Shown one piece after another: positions 32,073 through 39,891 of a stretch of 40,689 bases of DNA; position 1 is the first letter of the stretch, and every line of letters starts with the position of its first letter. The notes under the pieces were generated by a model. The model was not told the origin of the DNA and made no database searches. It saw nothing but the letters and a program-made list of their open reading frames with translations. Source of the DNA: Comamonadaceae bacterium (GTDB taxonomy: Bacteria; Pseudomonadota; Gammaproteobacteria; Burkholderiales; Burkholderiaceae_C); contig VIKI01000065.1 of NCBI GenBank assembly GCA_008080595.1, positions 1 through 40,689 on the forward strand. The letters are read 5' to 3'. The position numbers and the translations under genes were made by a program.

Positions 32073-33869
32073 TCAATGCTCCACGCCCAGGTAGGCGGCT
32101 CGTACTTTCGGGCTTTGCTGCACTTCTTCTGGCGTGCCCTGCATCAGCAAGGTGCCGAACTCCATCACCACGATGTGGTCGGTCACGTCCATCACCAGGT
32201 CCATGTCGTGCTCCACCAGCAAAATGCTCATGCCTTCACTGCGCAGCTGGCGCAGCACATTGGCAAGAGCTTGTTTTTCCTTGTGGCGCAGGCCGGCGGC
32301 GGGTTCGTCCAGCAGCAGCAGGGCTGGGTCACTGCACAGGGCGCGGGCAATTTCCAGCAGGCGCTGCGGCCCCATCGCCAGGTTGCCCGCCAGCTCGTGC
32401 ATCGCATGGCCCATGCCAATACGCTCCAACTGGCGGGCCGCTTCACGCAGCAGGCTTTGTTCCTCAGCACGATCCAGCCTCAACATGCTCGACAGTGCGC
32501 CCTTGCTGCCGCGCAGTTGCGCACCCAAGGCCACGTTTTCCAGCACCGTCAGCTCGGGGATCATCTTGACGTGCTGAAAGGTGCGGCTCATGCCGCGCTT
32601 GGCAATCTCACGCGAAGGCAGGCCGCTGATGGTCTGGCCGCGAAACTTGACCTCGCCCGAAGTCAGGCCCAGCACGCCGGTGATCAGGTTGAAGGTGGTG
32701 GACTTGCCCGCCCCGTTGGGGCCAATCAGGCCAACGATCTGCCCGGCCTGAATGGAGAAGCCGATGTTGTTCACAGCGGTCAGGCCGCCAAACTGTTTGC
32801 GGATGTCTTTGACCTCCAACACAGTCTCACCCAGCGATGGCTTTGCACGCTCAGACAAAGCCGCTGCGCTATGCCAGTCTTCCACCCGATTCGGCTTGGG
32901 CAGAAAACGCCCGACCAGCGACCAAACACCATCGGGCAGGTACTTCAGCACCAGCACCAGCACTATGCCAAACACAATCACCTCGTAGCTGCCGCTGGTG
33001 CCGATCAGCTTGGGCAGCAACACCTGCAACTCGTCTTCCAGCAGCTTGGTCATCACCGCCCCGCTGATCGCGCCCCAGACATAACCGGCCCCACCAAGTA
33101 CCGCCATGAACAGGTATTCAATGCCCATCTTCAAGCCAAACGGCGAAGGGTTCACCGTGCGCTGAAAGTGGGCAAACAACCAGCCCGACAAGCTGGCAAA
33201 CAGAGCGGCGATCAGGAAGATACCCACCTTGTGACGTAATGTGTCGACCCCCATGGCCTCGGCCATCAGGCCACTGGCACGCATGGCCTTGATGGCGCGG
33301 CCGGTGCGGGAATCCATCAGGTTCAGCAGTGCAAATGCTGCAAACAGCACCATGCCCCAGGCCAGCACAAAGAAGCTGCGGCCCTGGCTGATGTCCCAAC
33401 CGAACAGGGTCAGCGCAGGCACGCCCAGAATGCCGTCGTACTTGCCCAAAGCGTCCAGGTTACCCATCAGGTAATACAGCGACAAGCCCCAGGCGATGGT
33501 GGCCAACGGCAGGTAGTGGCCCGACATGCGCAGCGTGATCCAGCCCACCACCAGCGCACTGATGCCGGTGATGAGCAGACCGGCAAACACCGTGAGCCAG
33601 GGCGACCAGCCCATGTTGACCGTCAAGTAAGCGCTGGTGTAGGCCCCAATGCCGACAAACGCTGCCTGCCCGAAGGAGGTCAACCCGCCAATGCCGGTGA
33701 GCAGCACCAGGCCCAGAATCACCAGGCTGTAGAGCGCAATGTAGTTGAGCTGGGTGATCCAGAACTCGGGCACGGGTGACACCGCGTACAGCAGCATACA
33801 AGCCACGACCACCACGCGCTGGATGTTGGCGTTGTGCGCCCAATGTTGAAGTTGTGTGGTGAAACTCAT
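32073..33869 (-). CDS. Fused LivM permease-LivG ATPase
   Basis: This 598-residue protein joins a LivM-type inner-membrane permease to a LivG-type ATPase. The permease (residues 1 to about 330) has repeated hydrophobic helices and GIGAYTSAYLTVNMGW. The ATPase starts at VLEVKDIRKQFGGLTAV, with Walker A GPNGAGKS near residue 380, AKRGMSRTFQHVKMIPELTVLENV, and LLLLDEPAAGL. It ends VRAAYLGVEH as LivG does. Natural fusions of this type are known. ATG 33869 begins MSFTTQLQHW and lies one base from the livH stop; the 24 extra upstream codons overlap livH and are discounted. Signature and Walker motifs appear intact. Confidence 0.92.
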   Translation of the reverse strand: MSFTTQLQHWAHNANIQRVVVVACMLLYAVSPVPEFWITQLNYIALYSLVILGLVLLTGIGGLTSFGQAAFVGIGAYTSAYLTVNMGWSPWLTVFAGLLITGISALVVGWITLRMSGHYLPLATIAWGLSLYYLMGNLDALGKYDGILGVPALTLFGWDISQGRSFFVLAWGMVLFAAFALLNLMDSRTGRAIKAMRASGLMAEAMGVDTLRHKVGIFLIAALFASLSGWLFAHFQRTVNPSPFGLKMGIEYLFMAVLGGAGYVWGAISGAVMTKLLEDELQVLLPKLIGTSGSYEVIVFGIVLVLVLKYLPDGVWSLVGRFLPKPNRVEDWHSAAALSERAKPSLGETVLEVKDIRKQFGGLTAVNNIGFSIQAGQIVGLIGPNGAGKSTTFNLITGVLGLTSGEVKFRGQTISGLPSREIAKRGMSRTFQHVKMIPELTVLENVALGAQLRGSKGALSSMLRLDRAEEQSLLREAARQLERIGMGHAMHELAGNLAMGPQRLLEIARALCSDPALLLLDEPAAGLRHKEKQALANVLRQLRSEGMSILLVEHDMDLVMDVTDHIVVMEFGTLLMQGTPEEVQQSPKVRAAYLGVEH

Positions 33870-33870
33870 C

Positions 33871-34908
33871 TCAATGTTCCTCAGAATGGCCGCCCGCGAC
33901 CGAGCGCCACAGCAAAATGGGCAGCACCAGGGTGAACACAATCACCTCTTTGAAAGCGCTGGCCCAGAACGAGCCAAACGACTCGACCAAGCCGACAAAC
34001 AGCGCACCCAGCGCTGCCAGCGGGTAGCTTTGCAAACCACCCATCACCGCTGCCACAAAACCTTTGAGGCCAATCAAAAAACCAGAGTCGTAAAACACTG
34101 TGGTGGTCGGGCCAATCAGCAAGCCTGAGAGCGCCCCAATCAGCGCGGCCATGGCAAACGTGGCCTGGCCCGCACCGTGGGTAGAGATACCCATGAGCCG
34201 CGCCCCGAGCCGGTTCACCGCCGTGGCCTGCAAAGCCTTGCCATACAACGTGCGGCTGAAAAACTGGTACAGCAACACGATCAAGGCCAGAGATACCAAC
34301 ATGATGATCACCGCCTGCCCGGTGATGGCCAGCGGCCCCAGGTTCAGGCGCTCATCCCAGAACGAGGGGTTGCGAAAGCCCTCGGCCCCAAAAAACAACA
34401 AGCCCAGGCCAGTCATGGCAAAGTGCACACCGACCGACACGATCAACAGCACCAGCGAGCTGGCATCGGCCAGTGACTGATAAGCCAAGCGGTAGACCAG
34501 CGGGCCAAACGCGGTGACGATGGCCACCGTCAGCAGTGCCTGCACCAGCAGCGGCAACTGGTGCGGCGCGGCCCAGATCGACAAACCAGACACCACCAGC
34601 GGTGCGGCCAGGGTGGTTAAACCGGCTTTGAGGGCGCGGCGGGCATCATGGGTGTGTTGCCAGCTCAAACGCAGATCCAGCAGCGCGGCCAGCACCGCCA
34701 TGATCAGCAGCAGCCAGACTGTGCCGGGCACCTTGCCGGTTTGAAAAATGGCCAGGGTCAGTGCGCCATAGGCGACAAACTCCCCCTGGGGAATAAAAAT
34801 CACCCGTGTCACCGAAAACACGAGCACCGTGGCCAAGCCCAGCAGGGCGTAGACCGCCCCGTTGGTGATGCCATCGAGCAGCAAAATGCTGGCAATTGAA
34901 AAGTCCAT
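33871..34908 (-). CDS. livH: Branched-chain-type ABC transporter permease LivH
   Basis: The 345-residue membrane protein starts [20 protein letters not shown], the usual LivH opening, with [21 protein letters not shown] next and [35 protein letters not shown] as the conserved cytoplasmic-loop/helix region. A segment after [19 protein letters not shown] makes it longer than E. coli LivH. It forms the transmembrane channel with the LivM part of the next gene. Between it and livK lies a REP-like hairpin of 58 bases, which may tune relative expression. The start ATG 34908 has no clear ribosome site except a purine run (AAAAAAGG) in the leader. Confidence 0.92.
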   Translation of the reverse strand: MDFSIASILLLDGITNGAVYALLGLATVLVFSVTRVIFIPQGEFVAYGALTLAIFQTGKVPGTVWLLLIMAVLAALLDLRLSWQHTHDARRALKAGLTTLAAPLVVSGLSIWAAPHQLPLLVQALLTVAIVTAFGPLVYRLAYQSLADASSLVLLIVSVGVHFAMTGLGLLFFGAEGFRNPSFWDERLNLGPLAITGQAVIIMLVSLALIVLLYQFFSRTLYGKALQATAVNRLGARLMGISTHGAGQATFAMAALIGALSGLLIGPTTTVFYDSGFLIGLKGFVAAVMGGLQSYPLAALGALFVGLVESFGSFWASAFKEVIVFTLVLPILLWRSVAGGHSEEH

Positions 34909-34967
34909 GGAAGACCTGTAAAAAAAGGAAATGAGGTTCGCACCCGCAAGCTTGCGCTACCGGACTC

Positions 34968-35025
34968 TGTAGGAGCGGCAGAAGCCGCGATATTTCCGAA
35001 ATTCGCGGCTTCCGCCACTCCTACA
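34968..35025. repeat. REP-like inverted pair (GTAGGAG type)
   Basis: The left arm (34968-34990) starts TGTAGGAGCGGCAGAAGCCG and pairs with the right arm (35003-35025) at 21 of 23 positions around a 12-base A/T-rich spacer. The GTAGGAGCGGC beginning is the form of REP elements of Pseudomonas and related bacteria that are mobilised by RAYT transposases. It sits in the livK-livH gap. No transposase is in the window. Confidence 0.65.
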
Positions 35026-35055
35026 AATCACCATCAGACAGTCAGAACGCGCCGT

Positions 35056-36189
35056 TTACTCAACCTTCCAGTCGCCATTCACCACCTTGAGCATCACACC
35101 GGTCTCATTGGTGTAACCCCAGTGGTCTTCTTTGGTCCAGTTCAGTACGCCATGGGACACCACGGTGCGGCCCATGGTTTCCATGGCATCACGCAAGGCG
35201 GCGCGGAATTCTTTGCTGCCGGGCTTGCCCTTTTTCAAGGCCACGGGAACAATTTTTTCCAGAATCAACACTGCGTCATAGCTGTGACCGGCAAACTGGT
35301 TGCGTGAGCCTGGGCCATAGGTCTTCTCAAACTGCTGCACAAAGTCCATCGAGACCTTCTTGGACGGGTGGCTGTCAGGCAACTGCTCGGCAATCACCGC
35401 TGGGCCGGACACCACATAAGTGCCCTCTACCGCCTTGCCGCCCACGCGCATCAGGTCACGCGAGGCAGCGGCATGGGTCTGGAAAATCTTGCCCTTGAAG
35501 CCACGATCCACCACCGCCATTTCGGGCATGGCTGCACCACTGCCTGAGGCCACGATCAGCATGGCATCGGGGTTGGCCGAGACCAGTTTCAAAGCCTGCG
35601 CTGTCACGCTGGTGTCAGAGCGGGCAAAACGCTCGGTGGCAATCAGCTTGATGCCGTTGGCAGTGGCTTCTGCGGTGAAGTCTTTGAGCCAGCTCTCGCC
35701 ATAGGCATCGGTGTAGCCCAGAAAGCCGACGGTTTTGATGCCTTGCTTTTTCATCAAAGCCACCATGGCGTGGGCCATGACGTTGTTGGACTGCGGCAGG
35801 CGGAAAGTCCAGGCATCTTTGCCTGGGGGCAGCACGGCCGGGGAGAAAGCAATTTGCACGGTTTCAGCCTCAGCGGCCACGGCTGCCATCGGGATGGCCA
35901 CCGGTGTGGCGGCAGAGCCCATGATGATGTCGGCCTTGTCTTCGGTGACAAAGCGTTTGGCATTCTTCACACCGTTGGTGGGGTCGGTGGCATCGTCGAG
36001 CACGATGACCTTGAGTTTTTCACCGGCGATGCTTGTCGGCCAGAGTTTGATCTGGTTGCCCATCGGAATACCCAGGCCAGAGGCCGGGCCACTCAAAGGC
36101 AGGCTGATGCCAATGGTGATGTCGGCCAGTGCCGAGCCAGTAGCCAGGGCCGCAGCGGCGGTGGCGATGAGGGTTTTGAATGCTTTCAT
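35056..36189 (-). CDS. livK: Branched-chain-type ABC transporter substrate-binding protein
   Basis: The 377-residue periplasmic protein has a signal peptide (MKAFKTLIATAAAALATGSA, cleavage near LA-DI). The mature start ITIGISLPLSGPASGLGIPM is that of type I binding proteins (Peripla_BP_6). ADIIMGSAATPVAIPMAAVAAE and GFLGYTDAYGESWLKDF lie in the two lobes. The ligand is probably an aromatic or other organic acid rather than leucine, judging from the neighbouring thioesterase, acyl-CoA dehydrogenase and MarR genes; this is inference. GGAG precedes ATG 36189. An extended frame to 36366 overlaps the thioesterase gene and is discounted. Confidence 0.9.
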   Translation of the reverse strand: MKAFKTLIATAAAALATGSALADITIGISLPLSGPASGLGIPMGNQIKLWPTSIAGEKLKVIVLDDATDPTNGVKNAKRFVTEDKADIIMGSAATPVAIPMAAVAAEAETVQIAFSPAVLPPGKDAWTFRLPQSNNVMAHAMVALMKKQGIKTVGFLGYTDAYGESWLKDFTAEATANGIKLIATERFARSDTSVTAQALKLVSANPDAMLIVASGSGAAMPEMAVVDRGFKGKIFQTHAAASRDLMRVGGKAVEGTYVVSGPAVIAEQLPDSHPSKKVSMDFVQQFEKTYGPGSRNQFAGHSYDAVLILEKIVPVALKKGKPGSKEFRAALRDAMETMGRTVVSHGVLNWTKEDHWGYTNETGVMLKVVNGDWKVE

Positions 36190-36247
36190 GGTGTTGTCTC
36201 CAAGTGGTTTTATTAAAGGGGAAGCGCGGGGAAAAAATTGATCGGAA

Positions 36248-36667
36248 TCAACAGCACAGGGCCTTGATGTCAGCGGGGATCGGGATGGCCTTGATGCGAT
36301 CCGGGTCATCGGGCAAGCGCATGCAAAAAGCGCGTACTTCGCGGCCTTCACACAGCAGCTCGTCACCGCGTTGGATCAGGTGGCGGTGCACAAACACCTT
36401 GTCGCGCCACTCCTCGATGCTGGTGTGAATCTGCAAGGTTTCGCCATAGGTGGCAGGGCGCAGAAATTTGGTGTTGATCTCCAGCAGCGGCGTGCCAATG
36501 ATGCCGGTGGTTTTGACCAGCTCACGCCAGGGCGGCACACCGCTTTGCATGAAGAAGTTCAGCGACGAGGCATCCATCCACTTGGCAAAGTTCGGAAAGA
36601 ACACGATGCCAGCCGGGTCGCAGTCGCCAAACATCACGTTGACGGAGTAAATAATGGTTTTGCTCAT
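36248..36667 (-). CDS. 4-hydroxybenzoyl-CoA thioesterase-like hotdog protein
   Basis: The 139-residue single hotdog domain has VMFGDCDPAGIVFFPNFAKW with Asp17, which matches the catalytic aspartate position of Pseudomonas 4-hydroxybenzoyl-CoA thioesterase, then IGTPLLEINTKFLRPATYG in the central strand. It would release an (aromatic) acid from CoA. It is the first gene of the liv-porin-dehydrogenase run and has a good promoter 25 bases upstream. The exact acyl-CoA is not shown by sequence; benzoyl- and hydroxybenzoyl-CoA are the leading possibilities. Confidence 0.85.
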   Translation of the reverse strand: MSKTIIYSVNVMFGDCDPAGIVFFPNFAKWMDASSLNFFMQSGVPPWRELVKTTGIIGTPLLEINTKFLRPATYGETLQIHTSIEEWRDKVFVHRHLIQRGDELLCEGREVRAFCMRLPDDPDRIKAIPIPADIKALCC

Positions 36668-36691
36668 GAAGTGGTTTTGAATTTCATGTCA

Positions 36692-36720
36692 ATTATGATT
36701 ATAAAAAATAACCTTTTCAA
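36692..36720 (-). promoter_or_regulatory. Sigma-70-like promoter for the thioesterase-liv operon
   Basis: On the minus strand TTGAAA (36720-36715) and CATAAT (36697-36692) are separated by exactly 17 bases in an A/T-rich stretch, with the -10 ending 25 bases before ATG 36667. The spacing and match are good for a housekeeping promoter. It would drive the run from the thioesterase towards marR. Confidence 0.55.
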
Positions 36721-36995
36721 CACTGAATTCAACTCATTTAATCGGTATTTACCCTAGGCCAAGCGAACCAAAATCAAACAAACAATACATGCATGCCGCA
36801 TGCTTGATGAGGTGCAATCATGGCCCCCAGTTGATCAATGGTGATGCAATAAATAGGAATGACGTGCTGTCGTGCTACGCCCGTGTTCTGCTCACTGAGC
36901 GCCCCGCATGGTGCGGGTTATGCGAGGGGATGAGCAGCTTCCTCAACCGCAAAGGCATGCACATGTTGACAACAAGGAATTTGCACAGCTTTTGC

Positions 36996-37023
36996 GAAAG
37001 TGGCCACGTCAGTGGCCACTTTC
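36996..37023. repeat. Perfect 12-bp stem hairpin downstream of the tannase-family gene
   Basis: GAAAGTGGCCAC and GTGGCCACTTTC pair perfectly around a GTCA loop, 84 bases beyond the stop of the minus-strand esterase gene. No T-tract follows on either strand, so it is not a standard terminator. It could be a Rho-independent-like end without U-tract, an operator, or a mobile-element remnant. Confidence 0.55.
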
Positions 37024-37106
37024 AGCCGCTCACATTCCAAATGCCTCCTGGGTTTGAGAGGGGTTGTCACACAGGCAAGACAAGGCTCACCTGGCATGAT
37101 CGGCAT

Positions 37107-38819
37107 TTATTGACAGACAAAGCTGCCAGCACTCTCCAGATCAGTCGCACCGGTTTTGAGTATGGCCTTTTTCGGATAGGCGCAAATTGGCCGGCTACGA
37201 TTGGGAGACCAGGATGCAGGGACATCCGGGTTGCCAGCGGAAACCGTTGCCATGATGCTGTCCGGGGCGGAGTCCTGCTCGACCCACTTCACCAGCGCGG
37301 AAAAAGCATCCACATTGTCCGTGGCTACACCACCGCCACAATGATTCATGCCAGGCACCACAAACAGCCGGGCGTAATTGGCGGCGGTCGAATCAGCAGC
37401 TGCAACATTTTTGTACCAGTTGATCGTGTGGTTGGCTGAGAACACCGGATCCGCCGCACCGTGGTAAACGATCAGCTTGCCTTTGGATTTCAACGTGGTG
37501 AAGTGCACGCGATCAGGCGGCGACATGAAAGACATGGGCGACTCGGTATAGGTGGCATTGCTGCCGTAGATCCATGGGTACGCCCGATTCATGTCGAAAC
37601 CTGTCAGAAAAGTTGCTGCATTCGTTGGTGTGACGGCGGTTGGGGGCGTGGTGAAGATATTGCCAACCGACATGGGGCCAAGCAGCGGGTTAAGGCTGAG
37701 CTTCCAGTATGCCCAGCCAACGAAGGGAATGTTGCCCGTAATGCCTGGATCCCAGGGCCAATCCGCATAAATCAGATTTCCTGCGGTGTCTTTGGCACCA
37801 GAAAAAATGTTGCTCAACGCTGTTTTTTGTGCGGTGCTCAGACAGGTGCCGTTAGACGCAGCACCACCGGGTGCACACAGGGGAACGTCCGTGGTGAGGT
37901 TGAATGCCGCCTGACACGCTGCCGTATCGCTCGCCATGCCATCCGTTGCCCCATCAAGGGCATCGCATTTATTCAAAATAGAGTTGGACAACAACTTGAT
38001 ATCTTGTGAACTCAGAGCACCAGTGATTCCGCCTACCCCGGGAGGTCCAGCCACATTGCTGCTGCCTGGAATGCTGAGAAGCTGCTGCGAATCGTATATT
38101 TGGGCCACCGCTGCCTTCGGCAGGTCAAAGCCCGGAGCGCCCGCAACGATGCCATCAAATTGATCTGCATAACGGGTAGCAGCCATCAGACCTGTTTCAC
38201 CCCCCTTGGAGCAGCCCATGTAGTAAGACCGGGTCGGCGCTGTTCCATAGAACTGGGAAACGATCGTTTTTGCCAATGGGGTCAGGGTGCCCAGAGCGTT
38301 GTAGCCATAGTCGATACGCGCTTGCGGATCGAGTCCGAAGCTGGTATCAAAGCTGGTTGGATCATTGTGACCACCATCGCTGCTTGCAACGGCATAACCA
38401 AGGCTTAGCGCGTTTGTCGTCTGCCCAGAGCCGAGTCCGCCCAGTGGGGCAAAGAAAACACCGTCTGTGCCCGCATCACCCGAATAAAAGAATTTGCCGT
38501 TCCAGCCGGAAATCGGCAATTTGATATCGAATCCGATGGCATAGGGTTTGCCATCGATGCCTGTACGCTCGTTGATTTTCCCCAGAACATCGCAGTGGGT
38601 CGGGTAGCTCTGACTGGTTGCTGTTGTTGTGCTTGCGTTCACGACAGTGGCAGAAGTAACAACCAACCCAGGGATATGCAAAGAGGTCGTCGTGATGTCG
38701 GCACAGCTTTTTTCCTGCGCGACGGTTGTGTTGTTGCTATTACTGCCCCCGCAGCCGGGCAGTATGACAGCCAAGGCCGTCAAGGCGATTGCAGTGGCAA
38801 TCTTTGGTAGGTATTTCAA
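37107..38819 (-). CDS. Tannase/feruloyl esterase (MHETase) family lipoprotein
   Basis: The 570-residue product has a lipoprotein signal (LAVILPGCGG, Cys23). It shows the whole tannase-family CS-D-HC arrangement: Cys203-Ser204 in YYMGCSKGGETG, Asp457 in YHGAADPVFS, and His493-Cys494 in GMNHCGGG, where the two cysteines bond beside the catalytic triad. DALDGATDGM near residue 287 resembles the family calcium site in the lid. It should hydrolyse an aromatic ester (feruloyl, galloyl or phthalate-like) outside the cytoplasm. Aromatic-acid transport genes lie downstream. It is monocistronic, with a small hairpin beyond its end. Confidence 0.88.
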   Translation of the reverse strand: MKYLPKIATAIALTALAVILPGCGGSNSNNTTVAQEKSCADITTTSLHIPGLVVTSATVVNASTTTATSQSYPTHCDVLGKINERTGIDGKPYAIGFDIKLPISGWNGKFFYSGDAGTDGVFFAPLGGLGSGQTTNALSLGYAVASSDGGHNDPTSFDTSFGLDPQARIDYGYNALGTLTPLAKTIVSQFYGTAPTRSYYMGCSKGGETGLMAATRYADQFDGIVAGAPGFDLPKAAVAQIYDSQQLLSIPGSSNVAGPPGVGGITGALSSQDIKLLSNSILNKCDALDGATDGMASDTAACQAAFNLTTDVPLCAPGGAASNGTCLSTAQKTALSNIFSGAKDTAGNLIYADWPWDPGITGNIPFVGWAYWKLSLNPLLGPMSVGNIFTTPPTAVTPTNAATFLTGFDMNRAYPWIYGSNATYTESPMSFMSPPDRVHFTTLKSKGKLIVYHGAADPVFSANHTINWYKNVAAADSTAANYARLFVVPGMNHCGGGVATDNVDAFSALVKWVEQDSAPDSIMATVSAGNPDVPASWSPNRSRPICAYPKKAILKTGATDLESAGSFVCQ

Positions 38820-39022
38820 GTCTAGTCTCCTCTTTATGAAATTTTGGATCGGGAGACTGACTGTAGAAAAAAAGGGGCGTGCAGCGTTATCGCATTCTTG
38901 CGTTGGCTATCAAAAACTTGCCATTATTTGAAGGCATTTGTTTCATGACGTGCTTCATGATTTGGCCTCTTTGCGTTTAGATGCCATTTCTGCTGATCGC
39001 GCCTGTGACCGAAAAGTGTGTC

Positions 39023-39664
39023 TTAAGACTCCTGTCCTTGCTTTGCAAGCGCCATGTGGTTGCTCTCCACCGTGATGACACCAATCACCTTGGCAAGTTG
39101 TTTGCTCACCGTCACAAAGGCATGGCCGATTCGGCTATCAAAATACAGGGAATCACCCCGCTTGAGATGGACTGTGTCCAGATTCTCGAAATGCACCTCA
39201 ATTTCGCCCGTCAGCACATATACAAACTCTACCCCGGCATGACGCGCAAAATCTGCTTGACCTGTCAGGCTGCGCGCGTGCACGGTGCCTAAAACTGGAT
39301 TGATGGGCTTTCCCTTGATGCCTGTTGCCAGAAATTCGTAGGAAAACGCAAGGCCCCGGTAATGGACACCCTCTCCTGCGCGAGTGATTTCCAGGCACTC
39401 CTTGCCTGGCGACGCTTCGATGCCCTTGGAAAAAAGCGTCCCTATTTGCAGGGCTTGGCCAAGGGCTGAGAGGTTCTCATAGCCCAGTGCTAACTGACCA
39501 CGTTCTGCTCTGGAGATGGTGGTCACGGACACATTAGCGCGGTCAGACAGTTGGGTCAGTGTCCAGCCCAGCTGTTTGCGTGCAGTTCGCAAGCGCAGCC
39601 CGAGTGTCAGCGGGTCTAGAAGCGTTGGCTTGACGGGCTTGAGTGGTTCTGTTTTGGCTTTCAT
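39023..39664 (-). CDS. XRE-family regulator with C-terminal cupin
   Basis: The 213-residue protein pairs an N-terminal XRE helix-turn-helix with a cupin. GLRLRTARKQLGWTLTQLSDRANVSVTTISRAERGQ at about residues 22-60 places the recognition helix at VSVTTISRAE. The cupin lies at about residues 135-205 (HAGVEFVYVLTGEIEVHF, LKRGDSLYFDSRIGHAF). Such PuuR-like regulators respond to amino-acid or polyamine metabolites bound by the cupin. It is divergent from a DadA-like oxidoreductase gene, with a perfect 26-bp palindrome between them that is its likely operator. ATG 39664 has AAAGGA upstream; a longer frame to 39724 is not favoured. Confidence 0.88.
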   Translation of the reverse strand: MKAKTEPLKPVKPTLLDPLTLGLRLRTARKQLGWTLTQLSDRANVSVTTISRAERGQLALGYENLSALGQALQIGTLFSKGIEASPGKECLEITRAGEGVHYRGLAFSYEFLATGIKGKPINPVLGTVHARSLTGQADFARHAGVEFVYVLTGEIEVHFENLDTVHLKRGDSLYFDSRIGHAFVTVSKQLAKVIGVITVESNHMALAKQGQES

Positions 39665-39775
39665 GGCATGTCCTTTGCGCAATTTTGCCAGCAGTGGTGT
39701 GTGCAACGATGGGCAGCAGATCAAGCCAACGTTTATTTGTGTGTCTGGTTCTTCAAAGGATCGGTGGATGTAATT

Positions 39776-39801
39776 AAAAATTTGCGTATACGCAAATTTT
39801 T
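39776..39801. promoter_or_regulatory. Perfect 26-bp palindromic operator
   Basis: The core TTTGCGTATACGCAAA is symmetric around 39788/39789, and five A/T pairs on each side extend perfect symmetry to 26 bases. It lies between the divergent XRE-cupin gene (start 39664) and the DadA-like gene (start 39892). GTATAC-centred palindromes suit dimeric XRE regulators. The sequence TTGGTTAACATG just to the right may hold promoter elements. Confidence 0.75.
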
Positions 39802-39891
39802 GGTTAACATGAGCAGGTCTTCAGCATCATCGTCTTCACAATGGCTTGCATGCACCTGCAGGCTCTTTTTTACCTTGGGAGTATTGGAAAA

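Larger units (their letters stand above)
36668..37106. other. Intergenic region without a recognised gene (439 bases)
   Basis: The left 90 bases are A/T-rich and hold the thioesterase-liv promoter. The rest is G+C-richer and contains CCCGCA-TGG-TGCGGG (a 6-bp hairpin near 36904) and the strong hairpin at 36996-37023. Short open frames in it have no ribosome site or recognisable product. It lies downstream of the tannase-family gene and upstream of the thioesterase, both on the minus strand. Confidence 0.5.

Noticed and set aside
32046-33239. Large plus-strand open frame (397 codons) opposite livMG
   Set aside because: It is antisense to a clear ABC transporter gene, rich in His/Gln from reverse-strand codons, and matches no family.
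36789-37439. Plus-strand open frame (216 codons) across the gap and the end of the esterase gene
   Set aside because: It runs antisense through the tannase-family C-terminus and through a perfect hairpin, with no recognisable domain.
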